From Clostridia bacterium (lineage in GTDB: Bacteria; Bacillota; Clostridia; TANB77; CAG-508): a stretch of 64,000 bases of DNA. The notes beneath the pieces are model-generated. The model searched no databases, was not told the origin of the DNA, and worked only from the letters and a program-made list of their open reading frames with translations. The stretch lies in the NCBI GenBank assembly GCA_017528085.1, contig JAFXPH010000002.1, positions 469,898-533,897 of the forward strand. The letters run 5' to 3'. Below, in pieces: positions 36,499 to 43,882 of the stretch (the first letter of the stretch is position 1; the number at the start of each line of letters is the position of its first letter). The position numbers and the translations under genes were made by a program.

Positions 36499-39012
36499 CT
36501 ATACTTCTACATCTGTTAGTTCAAATTCATTACTTAAATGGAATACATATCCATCTATAGTAATTGTTACGCCACTTTCATCGTTTTCTGTTGTAACTGT
36601 ATGTCCTTCTATTTGCATATTTATAATATCAATTGCAGCAAACTCTTGGCCTGATGCAACTGCTATAGACATTAATTGTTGAATTTGTTTTACCACTAGA
36701 TCTCTTGCATCGTCTCTACTTATTGTAATTTGTGGTTCTACTACAACTACATCTTGCATAAGCTCATTCTTTTTGCTTTCACTTATGATGTTTAGTTCTA
36801 ATAGTTTTGTTGATAATACTGTTGTAAATTTATCTTTAACAGCTTGAGTAATTGCTGCTTTTTCTTCTGGTAATAGGTTATTTAAATAAATTACTTTGTC
36901 TTCAGCAATTTGCTCAATGCTATCTTCTTCATATTTAATAACATTATTTACTAATGCTTGGAACTCACCTTTTCTACTTGAGTATTTAATTTTTATTTCG
37001 TTCTTAAGTTCATTTGTATTTTCAGTTCCTTCTAATCCAAAAGATACTTCTGTTTTTTCTGTTATAGATCCAGATTTAACTAATCCATAAACAATGTTAT
37101 AGTTTGAAGATACATCTTTTTGATTTTTATATATTTCAAGAGAAAATCCATTATTCTCTTCTTTATCATTTAAGAAAGCAACTTTTAGTTTATTCTCACT
37201 TGAATTAATAGTTATGAAGTCTACTTCAATCTTCATTGATTTATCATTTTCAACGATTATTCTCTTAACAGAGTCTTTTTCAACATAGATTGAAATTGAA
37301 TACTCTTCACAATCAAATCCTTCAAATCTATTAACTATTTCATCTATTACTTGATGAAATTCTTTACTACTTAAGTTCATCTTTTGATTAAATATAGCGA
37401 ACTTACAAAATTCAACCAAGTAATTTACTTTTTTATCTTTATCTAAAGTATTTACTCTATTTGATATACTATTTGTATCAATGTTTCTTGCATTCTCAAC
37501 TGTGTTTTGGATAGTATCACTTATTGAATTAAAGATTTCCATCGTATCTTCTTGAACTTGAGTTTCTTGTTCTTCTTGAATTCTTTTATCTTCATCACTA
37601 GTTAAGTTTGGATTATCTATAACTTGTATTTCACTAGAAAAACTATTCTTTACACCACTTACTTTCATAAGATTGTTCTTAGAAATAATAATTGGAGTTG
37701 GTGTAGATGTATTTGTTGAATTTGTAGTATTAGTAGTATTTGTTGTGTTTGTTGTATTAGTAGAATTAGTTACTTCATTTGATGTTTGATTTGTTGTGTT
37801 TGAAGTAACTTCATTATTTACTGTATTTTGATTAGATGTCTCAACATCTGATATTGGTTGTTCGTCAGTTATATGAACCACTTGTTCATGTGGTTGTTGA
37901 TCATTATTTTGTACAGGTTCTGAACCTATTGTTGTTTCATCTGGAGAACCCACTTCTCTTCTTGTTAGATTTGAGTTATCTCCTTCAGCACGTTCAATCA
38001 TAACTTGTGCTTCAGTATTTATGTTATTACTTAGAGCATTATCCATAAGTTCATCTTCTCCTGCGATGATTCCTGAAGTATCATAAGCATTTTGTAAGAA
38101 TGCATCATAAAGTGAATTTGAACCTGATTTTTTACCCATTGTAAATATACTCTTATTTTCTTGTCCAGTTATTATATGATTTTCAATTTTGCTATTTTCT
38201 AGTTGTGACATAATCTTACTAAAAAGTGAATCTGCTTCATCTTTTGTAAGAACAAGTTTATACTCTTTAGTTGATATATTGTCTCCGTTATTTTCAATAA
38301 TAACGTCTTTTTCTGAATATTTACTATCATCATATGAAGTAAGTAGTTTAACTATTTCCTTCTTCATAAGTGATACATCTTCTTCATCTACATCAACTTC
38401 ACTAGAATTTTCTAAAGTATTAATAACATCATAAGCAATATTAAAGTTCAAACTTCTACCTGTAATACTATTTAAAATGTTATTTACTTCATCTTCATCA
38501 GATGAAATGAATTTTTTAACAACTTGATCTGATGTAAAAGCAATTCCATCATTTGTTGATATAGTTCTAAAACCAAATACATCGTTATCAGAATAGTTTA
38601 AGTTTATTTCTGAAGAAACTTTGCTTAAAGACTTGTTTCTAATAATGCTATTATTAATAATTAAATTACTTAAGTTTAATCCTTCATATCCGTCAAAAAC
38701 AAAATTATTTGTAAAGTTTACGGAAGTATCAGATTTAAAACTATTCTTGCCGATTTTTTCATATGTTTTTTTGTATACATCATTTTTTAAAATAGAAGAC
38801 ATATTATTATTGAAAAAATACTTACCAAAATAATCCTTAGATGTATCTTGCAAAGACATATAATAGTTCCATCCGTATACCCCTGCTCCACCTAATAAAA
38901 GTACTATCAATAAAACAATTAAAAATACAATTAATGGATTTTTCTTTTTTGGCTCTATTTTTTTGTAATTACCATCTATTAAGATATCTTCTATTGTTTT
39001 TTTATCAGCCAT
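36499..39012 (-). CDS. Large membrane-anchored surface protein
   Basis: The 837-residue protein has a cytoplasmic N-terminus (1-26), one transmembrane helix (about 27-49) and a large extracellular part. The latter is two similar-looking halves (about 60-290 and 500-720) separated by a Thr/Asn-rich linker with NTT repeats (about 395-440), then a C-terminal region ending in a small beta domain. ATG 39012 is preferred over TTG 39015. Weak internal similarity of the two halves (strand-rich, DKxVxYL-type motifs) may reflect a duplication. It heads a five-gene unit. Family not recognised. Confidence 0.7.
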   Translation of the reverse strand: MADKKTIEDILIDGNYKKIEPKKKNPLIVFLIVLLIVLLLGGAGVYGWNYYMSLQDTSKDYFGKYFFNNNMSSILKNDVYKKTYEKIGKNSFKSDTSVNFTNNFVFDGYEGLNLSNLIINNSIIRNKSLSKVSSEINLNYSDNDVFGFRTISTNDGIAFTSDQVVKKFISSDEDEVNNILNSITGRSLNFNIAYDVINTLENSSEVDVDEEDVSLMKKEIVKLLTSYDDSKYSEKDVIIENNGDNISTKEYKLVLTKDEADSLFSKIMSQLENSKIENHIITGQENKSIFTMGKKSGSNSLYDAFLQNAYDTSGIIAGEDELMDNALSNNINTEAQVMIERAEGDNSNLTRREVGSPDETTIGSEPVQNNDQQPHEQVVHITDEQPISDVETSNQNTVNNEVTSNTTNQTSNEVTNSTNTTNTTNTTNTTNSTNTSTPTPIIISKNNLMKVSGVKNSFSSEIQVIDNPNLTSDEDKRIQEEQETQVQEDTMEIFNSISDTIQNTVENARNIDTNSISNRVNTLDKDKKVNYLVEFCKFAIFNQKMNLSSKEFHQVIDEIVNRFEGFDCEEYSISIYVEKDSVKRIIVENDKSMKIEVDFITINSSENKLKVAFLNDKEENNGFSLEIYKNQKDVSSNYNIVYGLVKSGSITEKTEVSFGLEGTENTNELKNEIKIKYSSRKGEFQALVNNVIKYEEDSIEQIAEDKVIYLNNLLPEEKAAITQAVKDKFTTVLSTKLLELNIISESKKNELMQDVVVVEPQITISRDDARDLVVKQIQQLMSIAVASGQEFAAIDIINMQIEGHTVTTENDESGVTITIDGYVFHLSNEFELTDVEV
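37711..37770 (-). repeat. Trinucleotide-like repeat encoding an Asn-Thr-Thr linker
   Basis: Degenerate 9-bp units (GTAGTATTT and variants on the plus strand) encode NTT repeats in the linker of the large surface protein. Such tracts can vary in length without breaking the frame. Confidence 0.6.
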
Positions 39013-39136
39013 CAATCTACCTTTCCGTAAAGAATTTTACATTATAATTACACACACTTATTATATAAATAAACATTAAAAATAACAATATTTATTATCA
39101 ATTAAATAAAAAATGTATTTTGACATCAAAAAAAGG

Positions 39137-39165
39137 TTGACAGATTCTAAATTAGATATTATAAT
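39137..39165 (+). promoter_or_regulatory. SigA promoter of tRNA-Leu
   Basis: TTGACA (39137-39142), a 17-base spacer and TATAAT (39160-39165), about 18 bases before the tRNA. The stretch 39016-39136 before it is AT-rich with no other visible feature. Confidence 0.88.
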
Positions 39166-39182
39166 AATTCTTGTCAGTTCAA

Positions 39183-39270
39183 GCAGATGTGGCGGAACTG
39201 GTAGACGCACAGGACTTAAAATCCTGCGGACGAATAATCCGTGCCGGTTCGATTCCGGCCATCTGCACCA
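39183..39270 (+). tRNA. tRNA-Leu (TAA)
   Basis: 88-base class II tRNA with acceptor GCAGATG/CATCTGC, anticodon TAA in ACTTAAAATC, a long variable arm (GGACGAATAATCC), T arm GGTTCGATTCC and an encoded CCA. Confidence 0.98.
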
Positions 39271-39272
39271 AA

Positions 39273-39300
39273 AAACAGGTTAGATTTTTCTAACCTGTTT
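39273..39300 (+). terminator. Terminator after tRNA-Leu
   Basis: Stem AAACAGGTTAGA with its perfect complement, 4-base loop and T run directly after the tRNA. Confidence 0.92.
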
Positions 39301-39385
39301 TTTCTTTTTTAGTATATAAAAAAGCATACTTTTTGTTAAATTATAATCATGATTTATAATACTTAAAAACAAGCTAAAAACAAGA

Positions 39386-39414
39386 TTGTTTAAATAGTTA
39401 CTATGTGATATAAG
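39386..39414 (+). promoter_or_regulatory. Possible promoter for the AAA ATPase gene
   Basis: TTGTTT (39386-39391), a 17-base spacer and TATAAG (39409-39414), about 35 bases before ATG 39450. Moderate match only. Confidence 0.4.
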
Positions 39415-39449
39415 TAATTTAAGAAAACTTAACAAATTAGGAAAAATAC

Positions 39450-40175
39450 ATGGAAGAATTATTTATAAATAGAATTAAATTAAATAAAGAAAATATCGAA
39501 AGTAATAAGTATCCATTTAATATAAAATGTTTAAAGGATTTTGATGAACTAATTATTGATAATCCTGTTACCCTATTCTATGGTGAAAACGGAGTTGGAA
39601 AATCCACTCTTGTAGAAGCTATTGCAATTGCATTAGGTTTAAATCCTGAAGGTGGCAGTAATAATATGACATTTTCAAATTATGATGATTATTCAGATTT
39701 ATATAAACATTTAACTATTAGTAAATTTGGTCTTCCTAAAACTAAATTTTTCCTAAGAGCTGAATCATTTTATAATGTAGCAACAGATATTAGTAACAAT
39801 AAAGAAGGCGTTTCTCCTCTTAGTCTTCAATATGGTGGAGATTTACATGAATGCTCTCACGGAGAATCTTTCTTAAAGCTTGTCGAAAATAGATTTTGGG
39901 ATCATGGTTTATATATTCTAGATGAGCCTGAAGCTGCACTTTCACCACAAAGGCAAATGACATTATTATGCTATATTAATGACTTAGTAAAGCAAGGTTC
40001 TCAATTTATAATAGCAACTCACTCTCCTATTTTGTTATCATACAAGTATGGAAAAATAATAGATATGAATAACAATATGGAAGAAATAAAATATGAAGAT
40101 ACTGAAGTATATCGAATTTACAAAGATTTCTTAGATAATCCTTATAGAATGCAAGATATTTTATTTGAGGAATGA
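39450..40175 (+). CDS. ABC-type AAA ATPase (COG3910-like)
   Basis: The 241-residue protein has a complete P-loop with Walker A GENGVGKST (about residues 46-54), an ABC-like signature CSHGES (about 132-137), Walker B plus D-loop YILDEPEAALS (about 151-161) and the switch His in IIATHSP. There is no membrane or DNA-binding domain. Similar stand-alone ATPases (COG3910) occur widely in bacteria with unknown roles, some beside defence genes. Here it stands next to a secreted-protein gene. The role is open. Confidence 0.8.
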   Translation: MEELFINRIKLNKENIESNKYPFNIKCLKDFDELIIDNPVTLFYGENGVGKSTLVEAIAIALGLNPEGGSNNMTFSNYDDYSDLYKHLTISKFGLPKTKFFLRAESFYNVATDISNNKEGVSPLSLQYGGDLHECSHGESFLKLVENRFWDHGLYILDEPEAALSPQRQMTLLCYINDLVKQGSQFIIATHSPILLSYKYGKIIDMNNNMEEIKYEDTEVYRIYKDFLDNPYRMQDILFEE

Positions 40176-40249
40176 TTTGTATTTACTATTGAAATTTAAG
40201 TATTTTAATGGTTATATTATGTTATAAGGTAATAGTTAAGGAGAAAATT

Positions 40250-41182
40250 ATGAAAAAGAAACTAATAATTACTACTTTAATCTTAAGCATACTATTTAGT
40301 TTGAATTGTTTTAATGTATATGCTGCAACACTTTCAAAAAGCGTTCTTCAAGAATCAATTTTAAGGTTTTTTGATGGTAGAATGTCTGCATCTGCAGTTA
40401 TTAAAAATTCAAACATTAATGAAGGCTATAGAAATTGTTTTATAGGCGTTAAAGAAAATACTTCTAGAGAGAAGAAACTATTTATAGATATAGCTGCTTT
40501 CCACTATCAAGATCTTGATGCTATTGATGCAGATTATGCAGATAATGAAACATTTTCAATGACAGATAATACAATTACATTTAAGAATTCATTATACATT
40601 TATGAATTTAATTACAGTATAGATGAAGAAAATAATACAGTTGAATTTACTATTCCAGTAACTATACTTCAATCTGATAAACCTGATACTGCAAAAAATA
40701 AGTATATTGTGCCAGAACATCTACTATCACTATTATTTACATCTGCTTTTGAGAATTCTGTTTTTCCTTTAGATAATGCACTTTATTACTATGAAGAATC
40801 AAAATCAGAAGTAAGCAATAAAGTTATTCAAGATGAACAAATCTATTTCCCTGGTGAAATAGATAAAAATAATCCAGTAAAAATAGTTGAGTTTATGTTT
40901 GAGGATGGGTATTTTCCAAATGTAAATACAACAGTATATAGCAAGAAATATGAAGTATTAGAAAGTACAGATTCAAAATTTAGATATAATATTTCATTAA
41001 AAATTAATTTATCTAATTTTATGGATGTTATGAGTCGTAGCATTGAATTTGTAGATGAAGCATTAGAGGAAACTCCTCAAGAAGAAGCCCCTTCAGATGT
41101 ACCTTTTTTAGTTTCTGATAGGATGGTCTTCCCAACTCTATTAGGAAATATTTTGAGGCATATAATTTTAATGTTTTTATAA
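40250..41182 (+). CDS. Secreted protein of unknown function
   Basis: I start at ATG 40250 (AAGGAG eight bases before) so that the 310-residue protein begins MKKKLIITTLILSILFSL, a clean signal peptide with a likely cut after VYAA near residue 26. The rest is beta-rich and soluble, and ends in a short hydrophobic stretch. No catalytic motif or known domain is visible. It lies 75 bases after the ATPase gene and ends at its own terminator. Confidence 0.72.
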   Translation: MKKKLIITTLILSILFSLNCFNVYAATLSKSVLQESILRFFDGRMSASAVIKNSNINEGYRNCFIGVKENTSREKKLFIDIAAFHYQDLDAIDADYADNETFSMTDNTITFKNSLYIYEFNYSIDEENNTVEFTIPVTILQSDKPDTAKNKYIVPEHLLSLLFTSAFENSVFPLDNALYYYEESKSEVSNKVIQDEQIYFPGEIDKNNPVKIVEFMFEDGYFPNVNTTVYSKKYEVLESTDSKFRYNISLKINLSNFMDVMSRSIEFVDEALEETPQEEAPSDVPFLVSDRMVFPTLLGNILRHIILMFL

Positions 41183-41194
41183 TAAAAAAATCTT

Positions 41195-41219
41195 AAAGAG
41201 TAGCAAAAAGCTACTCTTT
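41195..41219 (+). terminator. Terminator after the secreted-protein gene
   Basis: Stem AAAGAGTAGC with its complement, 5-base loop and T run, 13 bases after the stop. Confidence 0.88.
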
Positions 41220-41223
41220 TTTC

Positions 41224-41252
41224 TTGAATTCTTATGTCAACCGTGCTATAAT
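41224..41252 (+). promoter_or_regulatory. SigA promoter of the GC-rich orphan gene
   Basis: TTGAAT (41224-41229), a 17-base spacer and TATAAT (41247-41252). Transcription would begin at about 41259, right at the left arm of a 14-bp inverted repeat. Confidence 0.8.
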
Positions 41253-41257
41253 TAGTT

Positions 41258-41271
41258 TAGTTCGTAAACGG
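41258..41271 (+). repeat. Left arm of 14-bp inverted repeat around the orphan gene
   Basis: TAGTTCGTAAACGG, the exact reverse complement of 41583-41596. In the mRNA it would form the very 5' end. Confidence 0.9.
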
Positions 41272-41295
41272 CGTATACCAAACGGAGGAAATTTT

Positions 41296-41544
41296 ATGAG
41301 AATTCATATCGCAAACAGAGCAACTAGTGATCTCACTGTATTCGGAAAGGAGGTGCGTCGGGGATCCGTAGACCGGTTCAAGGTAAAGAATAACGGCGTC
41401 GTTAACATTTACTCTGACACCGGCAGGTGCACGATTCGTATTATCAGCCCCAAAAAGTTCAGTGCAAACTGCAAAGGCGGCATGGATGTGCACCTCACCT
41501 ACAACCAGCGGTCTGGCTGCTTTTACGCTAAGGTGACCGACTGA
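41296..41544 (+). CDS. GC-rich orphan gene, 82-residue cationic protein
   Basis: ATG 41296 follows an ideal ribosome binding site (GGAGG seven bases before). The product MRIHIANRATSDLTVFGK... is beta-rich and positively charged, with three Cys and no signal or membrane segment. A sampled 120 bases are about 50% G+C against about 30% in neighbouring genes, and codon use differs (CGG, GTC, GGC). The gene has a private promoter and terminator, like a phage moron or other transferred cassette. I recognise no family. It could be a phage-derived or nucleic-acid-binding small protein. Confidence 0.72.
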   Translation: MRIHIANRATSDLTVFGKEVRRGSVDRFKVKNNGVVNIYSDTGRCTIRIISPKKFSANCKGGMDVHLTYNQRSGCFYAKVTD

Positions 41545-41582
41545 CACAAGTAAACATCGTCCCAGATTAACCTGTTAACTTT

Positions 41583-41596
41583 CCGTTTACGAACTA
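41583..41596 (+). repeat. Right arm of 14-bp inverted repeat around the orphan gene
   Basis: CCGTTTACGAACTA, the exact reverse complement of 41258-41271, placed just before the terminator. Confidence 0.9.
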
Positions 41597-41603
41597 TCCG
41601 TGG

Positions 41604-41627
41604 CTCACTTCCAGATTTGGAAGTGAG
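41604..41627 (+). terminator. Terminator of the orphan gene
   Basis: Stem CTCACTTCCA with its perfect complement, 4-base loop and a T-rich tail. Confidence 0.88.
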
Positions 41628-41688
41628 TCTTTCGTTTTATTTTAAATTATTATATAATGGAAAAAAGAATAATGTATTGGAGGATTTT

Positions 41689-41901
41689 ATGAGTAAAGAA
41701 AAAGATGAAAAAAATACTATGTCTTTCGTTTTAAATATAGTGATTATAGTGATTTTACTGATCATACTTTCTGAAATCTATATAGTATATGTATCTAAAA
41801 CAAATAATAACTTTTTAAGAATTAAATCTCTCAATAAAGTGGAAAACATCGTAGAAAATATTACTCTATCTTCCCCATCTAATATACTTATAAATGAATA
41901 A
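41689..41901 (+). CDS. Small single-pass membrane protein
   Basis: ATG 41689 has GGAGG seven bases before it. The 70-residue product has a charged N-terminus (MSKEKDEKN), one transmembrane helix (about 13-35) and an Asn/Ser-rich outer tail. A frame from 41617 would cross the preceding terminator. No family recognised. Confidence 0.6.
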   Translation: MSKEKDEKNTMSFVLNIVIIVILLIILSEIYIVYVSKTNNNFLRIKSLNKVENIVENITLSSPSNILINE

Positions 41902-41913
41902 AAATGAACAATC

Positions 41914-41946
41914 AAAAAGAGCATTACTTAAAGTAATGCTCTTTTT
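41914..41946. terminator. Bidirectional terminator between the small membrane gene and spoVG
   Basis: 16-bp stem AAAAAGAGCATTACTT with its perfect complement and a 1-base centre (in practice a 3-5 base loop), flanked by A and T runs. Confidence 0.9.
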
Positions 41947-41955
41947 AATCTTAAA

Positions 41956-42252
41956 TTATTTCTTTGCTGATTCTTCTTCAGCTTCTTCTGGCTCTTCAGC
42001 TTCTGGAGCTTCATAAGCTTCGATGATAGCTTTTTGAATTTTTTCTCTTGTCTCAGCATTGATTGGATGAGCTATATCTTTGAATTCTCCGTTTGGAGTT
42101 TTTTTGCTAGGCATAGCTATAAATAATCCATTTTGGCTTTCGATAACTTTAATGTCGTGTACAGCGAACTCATTATCGAATGTTACAGAAGCAACAGCTT
42201 TCATTCTGTTCTCTGCGTTAACTTTTCTTAAACGTACGTCTGTTATTTGCAT
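41956..42252 (-). CDS. spoVG: Septation/RNA-binding regulator SpoVG
   Basis: The 98-residue protein matches SpoVG from the first residue ([19 protein letters not shown]) through VKIIES-like and [20 protein letters not shown] (about 49-68). The C-terminus is an acidic Glu/Ala-rich tail. SpoVG binds nucleic acid and affects division, capsule and sporulation in different Firmicutes, so its presence does not by itself prove sporulation. AGAGGTG precedes the ATG. A SigH-type promoter lies upstream, as in Bacillus. Confidence 0.97.
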   Translation of the reverse strand: MQITDVRLRKVNAENRMKAVASVTFDNEFAVHDIKVIESQNGLFIAMPSKKTPNGEFKDIAHPINAETREKIQKAIIEAYEAPEAEEPEEAEEESAKK

Positions 42253-42311
42253 AGTGCACCTCTTTCTTATTGTGATAATTTATACATAGAAATTCTTATG
42301 TACTATATTAA

Positions 42312-42340
42312 TTATTCTACATAAAAAAATTTTTTCCTTC
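42312..42340 (-). promoter_or_regulatory. SigH-like promoter of spoVG
   Basis: Minus strand GAAGGAAAA (42340-42332), an 11-base spacer and GTAGAATAA (42320-42312). This fits the Bacillus SigH consensus RnAGGAwww, 11-12 bases, RnnGAATww. spoVG is a classical SigH target in Bacillus. Confidence 0.65.
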
Positions 42341-42385
42341 TTTTTTTTATATTTTTTTTAATAAAATGATTATCCCCTTTTTTTA

Positions 42386-42414
42386 TTGCATTTCTTAGTT
42401 AAAAAATATATAAT
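42386..42414 (+). promoter_or_regulatory. SigA-like promoter of murC
   Basis: TTGCAT (42386-42391), a 17-base spacer and TATAAT (42409-42414), 31 bases before the murC start. Confidence 0.7.
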
Positions 42415-42445
42415 ACTTTTGAGTTTTATATAGGAGGCACTTATT

Positions 42446-43840
42446 TTGGATTTAAGCTTAGATAAATTAAAAGATTATAAACATATTCACTTAATCGGTA
42501 TCGGTGGAATTAGTATGAGCTCTGTCGCAGAAATACTTAAAAACTGGAGCTTTACTGTAACTGGTTCTGATTCTACACAAAGTGAAATAACAGATAAATT
42601 AGTATCACATGATATACCTGTAGTTATTGGTCATGATTTAGAAAATTGTAAAAAAGCAGACCTTATTGTATATACAGCTGCTATACCAGATACTGACCCA
42701 GAAATGGTTCTTGCAAAAGAGAATAACATTCCTCTTGTTCCAAGAGGAAAATTTGTAGGACTTATTACACAAAAATATAGCGAATCTATTTGTGTTTCTG
42801 GAACACATGGAAAAACAACAACTACTTCTATGATTTCAGATTGTTTTATAAATGCTGAAAAAGACCCTACTATTCAAGTAGGAGCTATTTTAAATGAATT
42901 AGATGGTAATTATAGAATTGGTAATAGTGAATTCTTTATTTTAGAGTCATGTGAATATAAAGAAAGTTTCTTAGAGTTTTTCCCAAATACAGGAATAATT
43001 CTAAATATTGATAATGATCACTTAGATTACTATAAAACATTTGATAATGTTATTAAAGCATTCACAAATTTTGCAAAAATTGTGGAAAAAGATAAAGGAA
43101 CTCTTATCACAAATGCTGATGACCCTAATTGCTACAATTTAAAAAATGTAGTAAATTGCAAAGTTATAACTTATGGTATAGATAATAAAGATGCTGATTT
43201 TAGGGCAGATAACATATCATATGATAAGGATGGATTCCCTACTTTCGATGTATATAAAGGAAATGATTCTTATGGAAGAGTTAAATTATCAGTTGCAGGA
43301 ATTCATAATGTACTTAATGCATTAGCAACTATAGCTACTTGTGATTTATATGGTTTAGAAAAAGAAGTTGTTATCTCTTCCATATCTAAATTCGTTGGTG
43401 CATCTAGAAGATTAGAAATTAAAGGTACTTTATTAGCTGGTTCAGTTAAAATATTTGATGATTATGCTCATCACCCAACTGAGATAGCAGCAACAGCAAG
43501 AGCTGTAAAAAATAAAACATATAATGAATCTTGGGTTGTATTTCAACCTCATACTTATAGTAGAACAAAAGAACATTTACACGCATTTGCTGAGGCATTA
43601 AATGAATTTGATCATATTATCTTACTTGATATATACGCAGCTAGAGAAACAAATACTTATGGTATTTCTTCTAAAGATTTAAATGATGAAATAAATAAAC
43701 TTTCTCCTAATAAATCAGTGTATATGCCTGATTTTGAGAAAGTAGTTGAATATGTAAAAGCTAATATAAAAGAAGATGATTTAGTTATTACACTAGGTGC
43801 AGGAACAGTTACAAAAATTGGTCCAATGTTATTAGATTAA
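42446..43840 (+). CDS. murC: UDP-N-acetylmuramate-L-alanine ligase
   Basis: MurC adds L-Ala to UDP-MurNAc in the cytoplasm, the first amino acid of the peptidoglycan stem. The 464-residue protein has the N-terminal Rossmann motif GIGGISMS (about 18-25), the ATP loop SGTHGKTTTT (about 116-125), the middle-domain DNDHLDYY and the C-terminal DDYAHHPTEI. The start is TTG, with AGGAGG eight bases upstream. It stands alone, divergent from spoVG. Confidence 0.97.
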   Translation: MDLSLDKLKDYKHIHLIGIGGISMSSVAEILKNWSFTVTGSDSTQSEITDKLVSHDIPVVIGHDLENCKKADLIVYTAAIPDTDPEMVLAKENNIPLVPRGKFVGLITQKYSESICVSGTHGKTTTTSMISDCFINAEKDPTIQVGAILNELDGNYRIGNSEFFILESCEYKESFLEFFPNTGIILNIDNDHLDYYKTFDNVIKAFTNFAKIVEKDKGTLITNADDPNCYNLKNVVNCKVITYGIDNKDADFRADNISYDKDGFPTFDVYKGNDSYGRVKLSVAGIHNVLNALATIATCDLYGLEKEVVISSISKFVGASRRLEIKGTLLAGSVKIFDDYAHHPTEIAATARAVKNKTYNESWVVFQPHTYSRTKEHLHAFAEALNEFDHIILLDIYAARETNTYGISSKDLNDEINKLSPNKSVYMPDFEKVVEYVKANIKEDDLVITLGAGTVTKIGPMLLD

Positions 43841-43850
43841 AGACATATAA

Positions 43851-43879
43851 AAAAAGCATTTCGATACGAAATGCTTTTT
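43851..43879. terminator. Bidirectional terminator between murC and the pilus-like operon
   Basis: Stem AAAAAGCATTTCG with its perfect complement and a 3-base loop, with T and A runs on either side. Confidence 0.92.
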
Positions 43880-43882
43880 ATT

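Noticed and set aside
37711..37770. Short tandem repeats as a possible CRISPR
   Set aside because: Units are 9 bp with no spacers and lie in a coding frame (Asn-Thr-Thr linker).
41257..41547. Minus-strand frame opposite the GC-rich orphan gene
   Set aside because: No ribosome binding site or promoter on that strand. The plus-strand gene has promoter, binding site and terminator.
41224..41627. Orphan cassette as an insertion sequence
   Set aside because: No transposase and no target-site duplication visible; only a short inverted repeat. It is kept as a finding, not called mobile.
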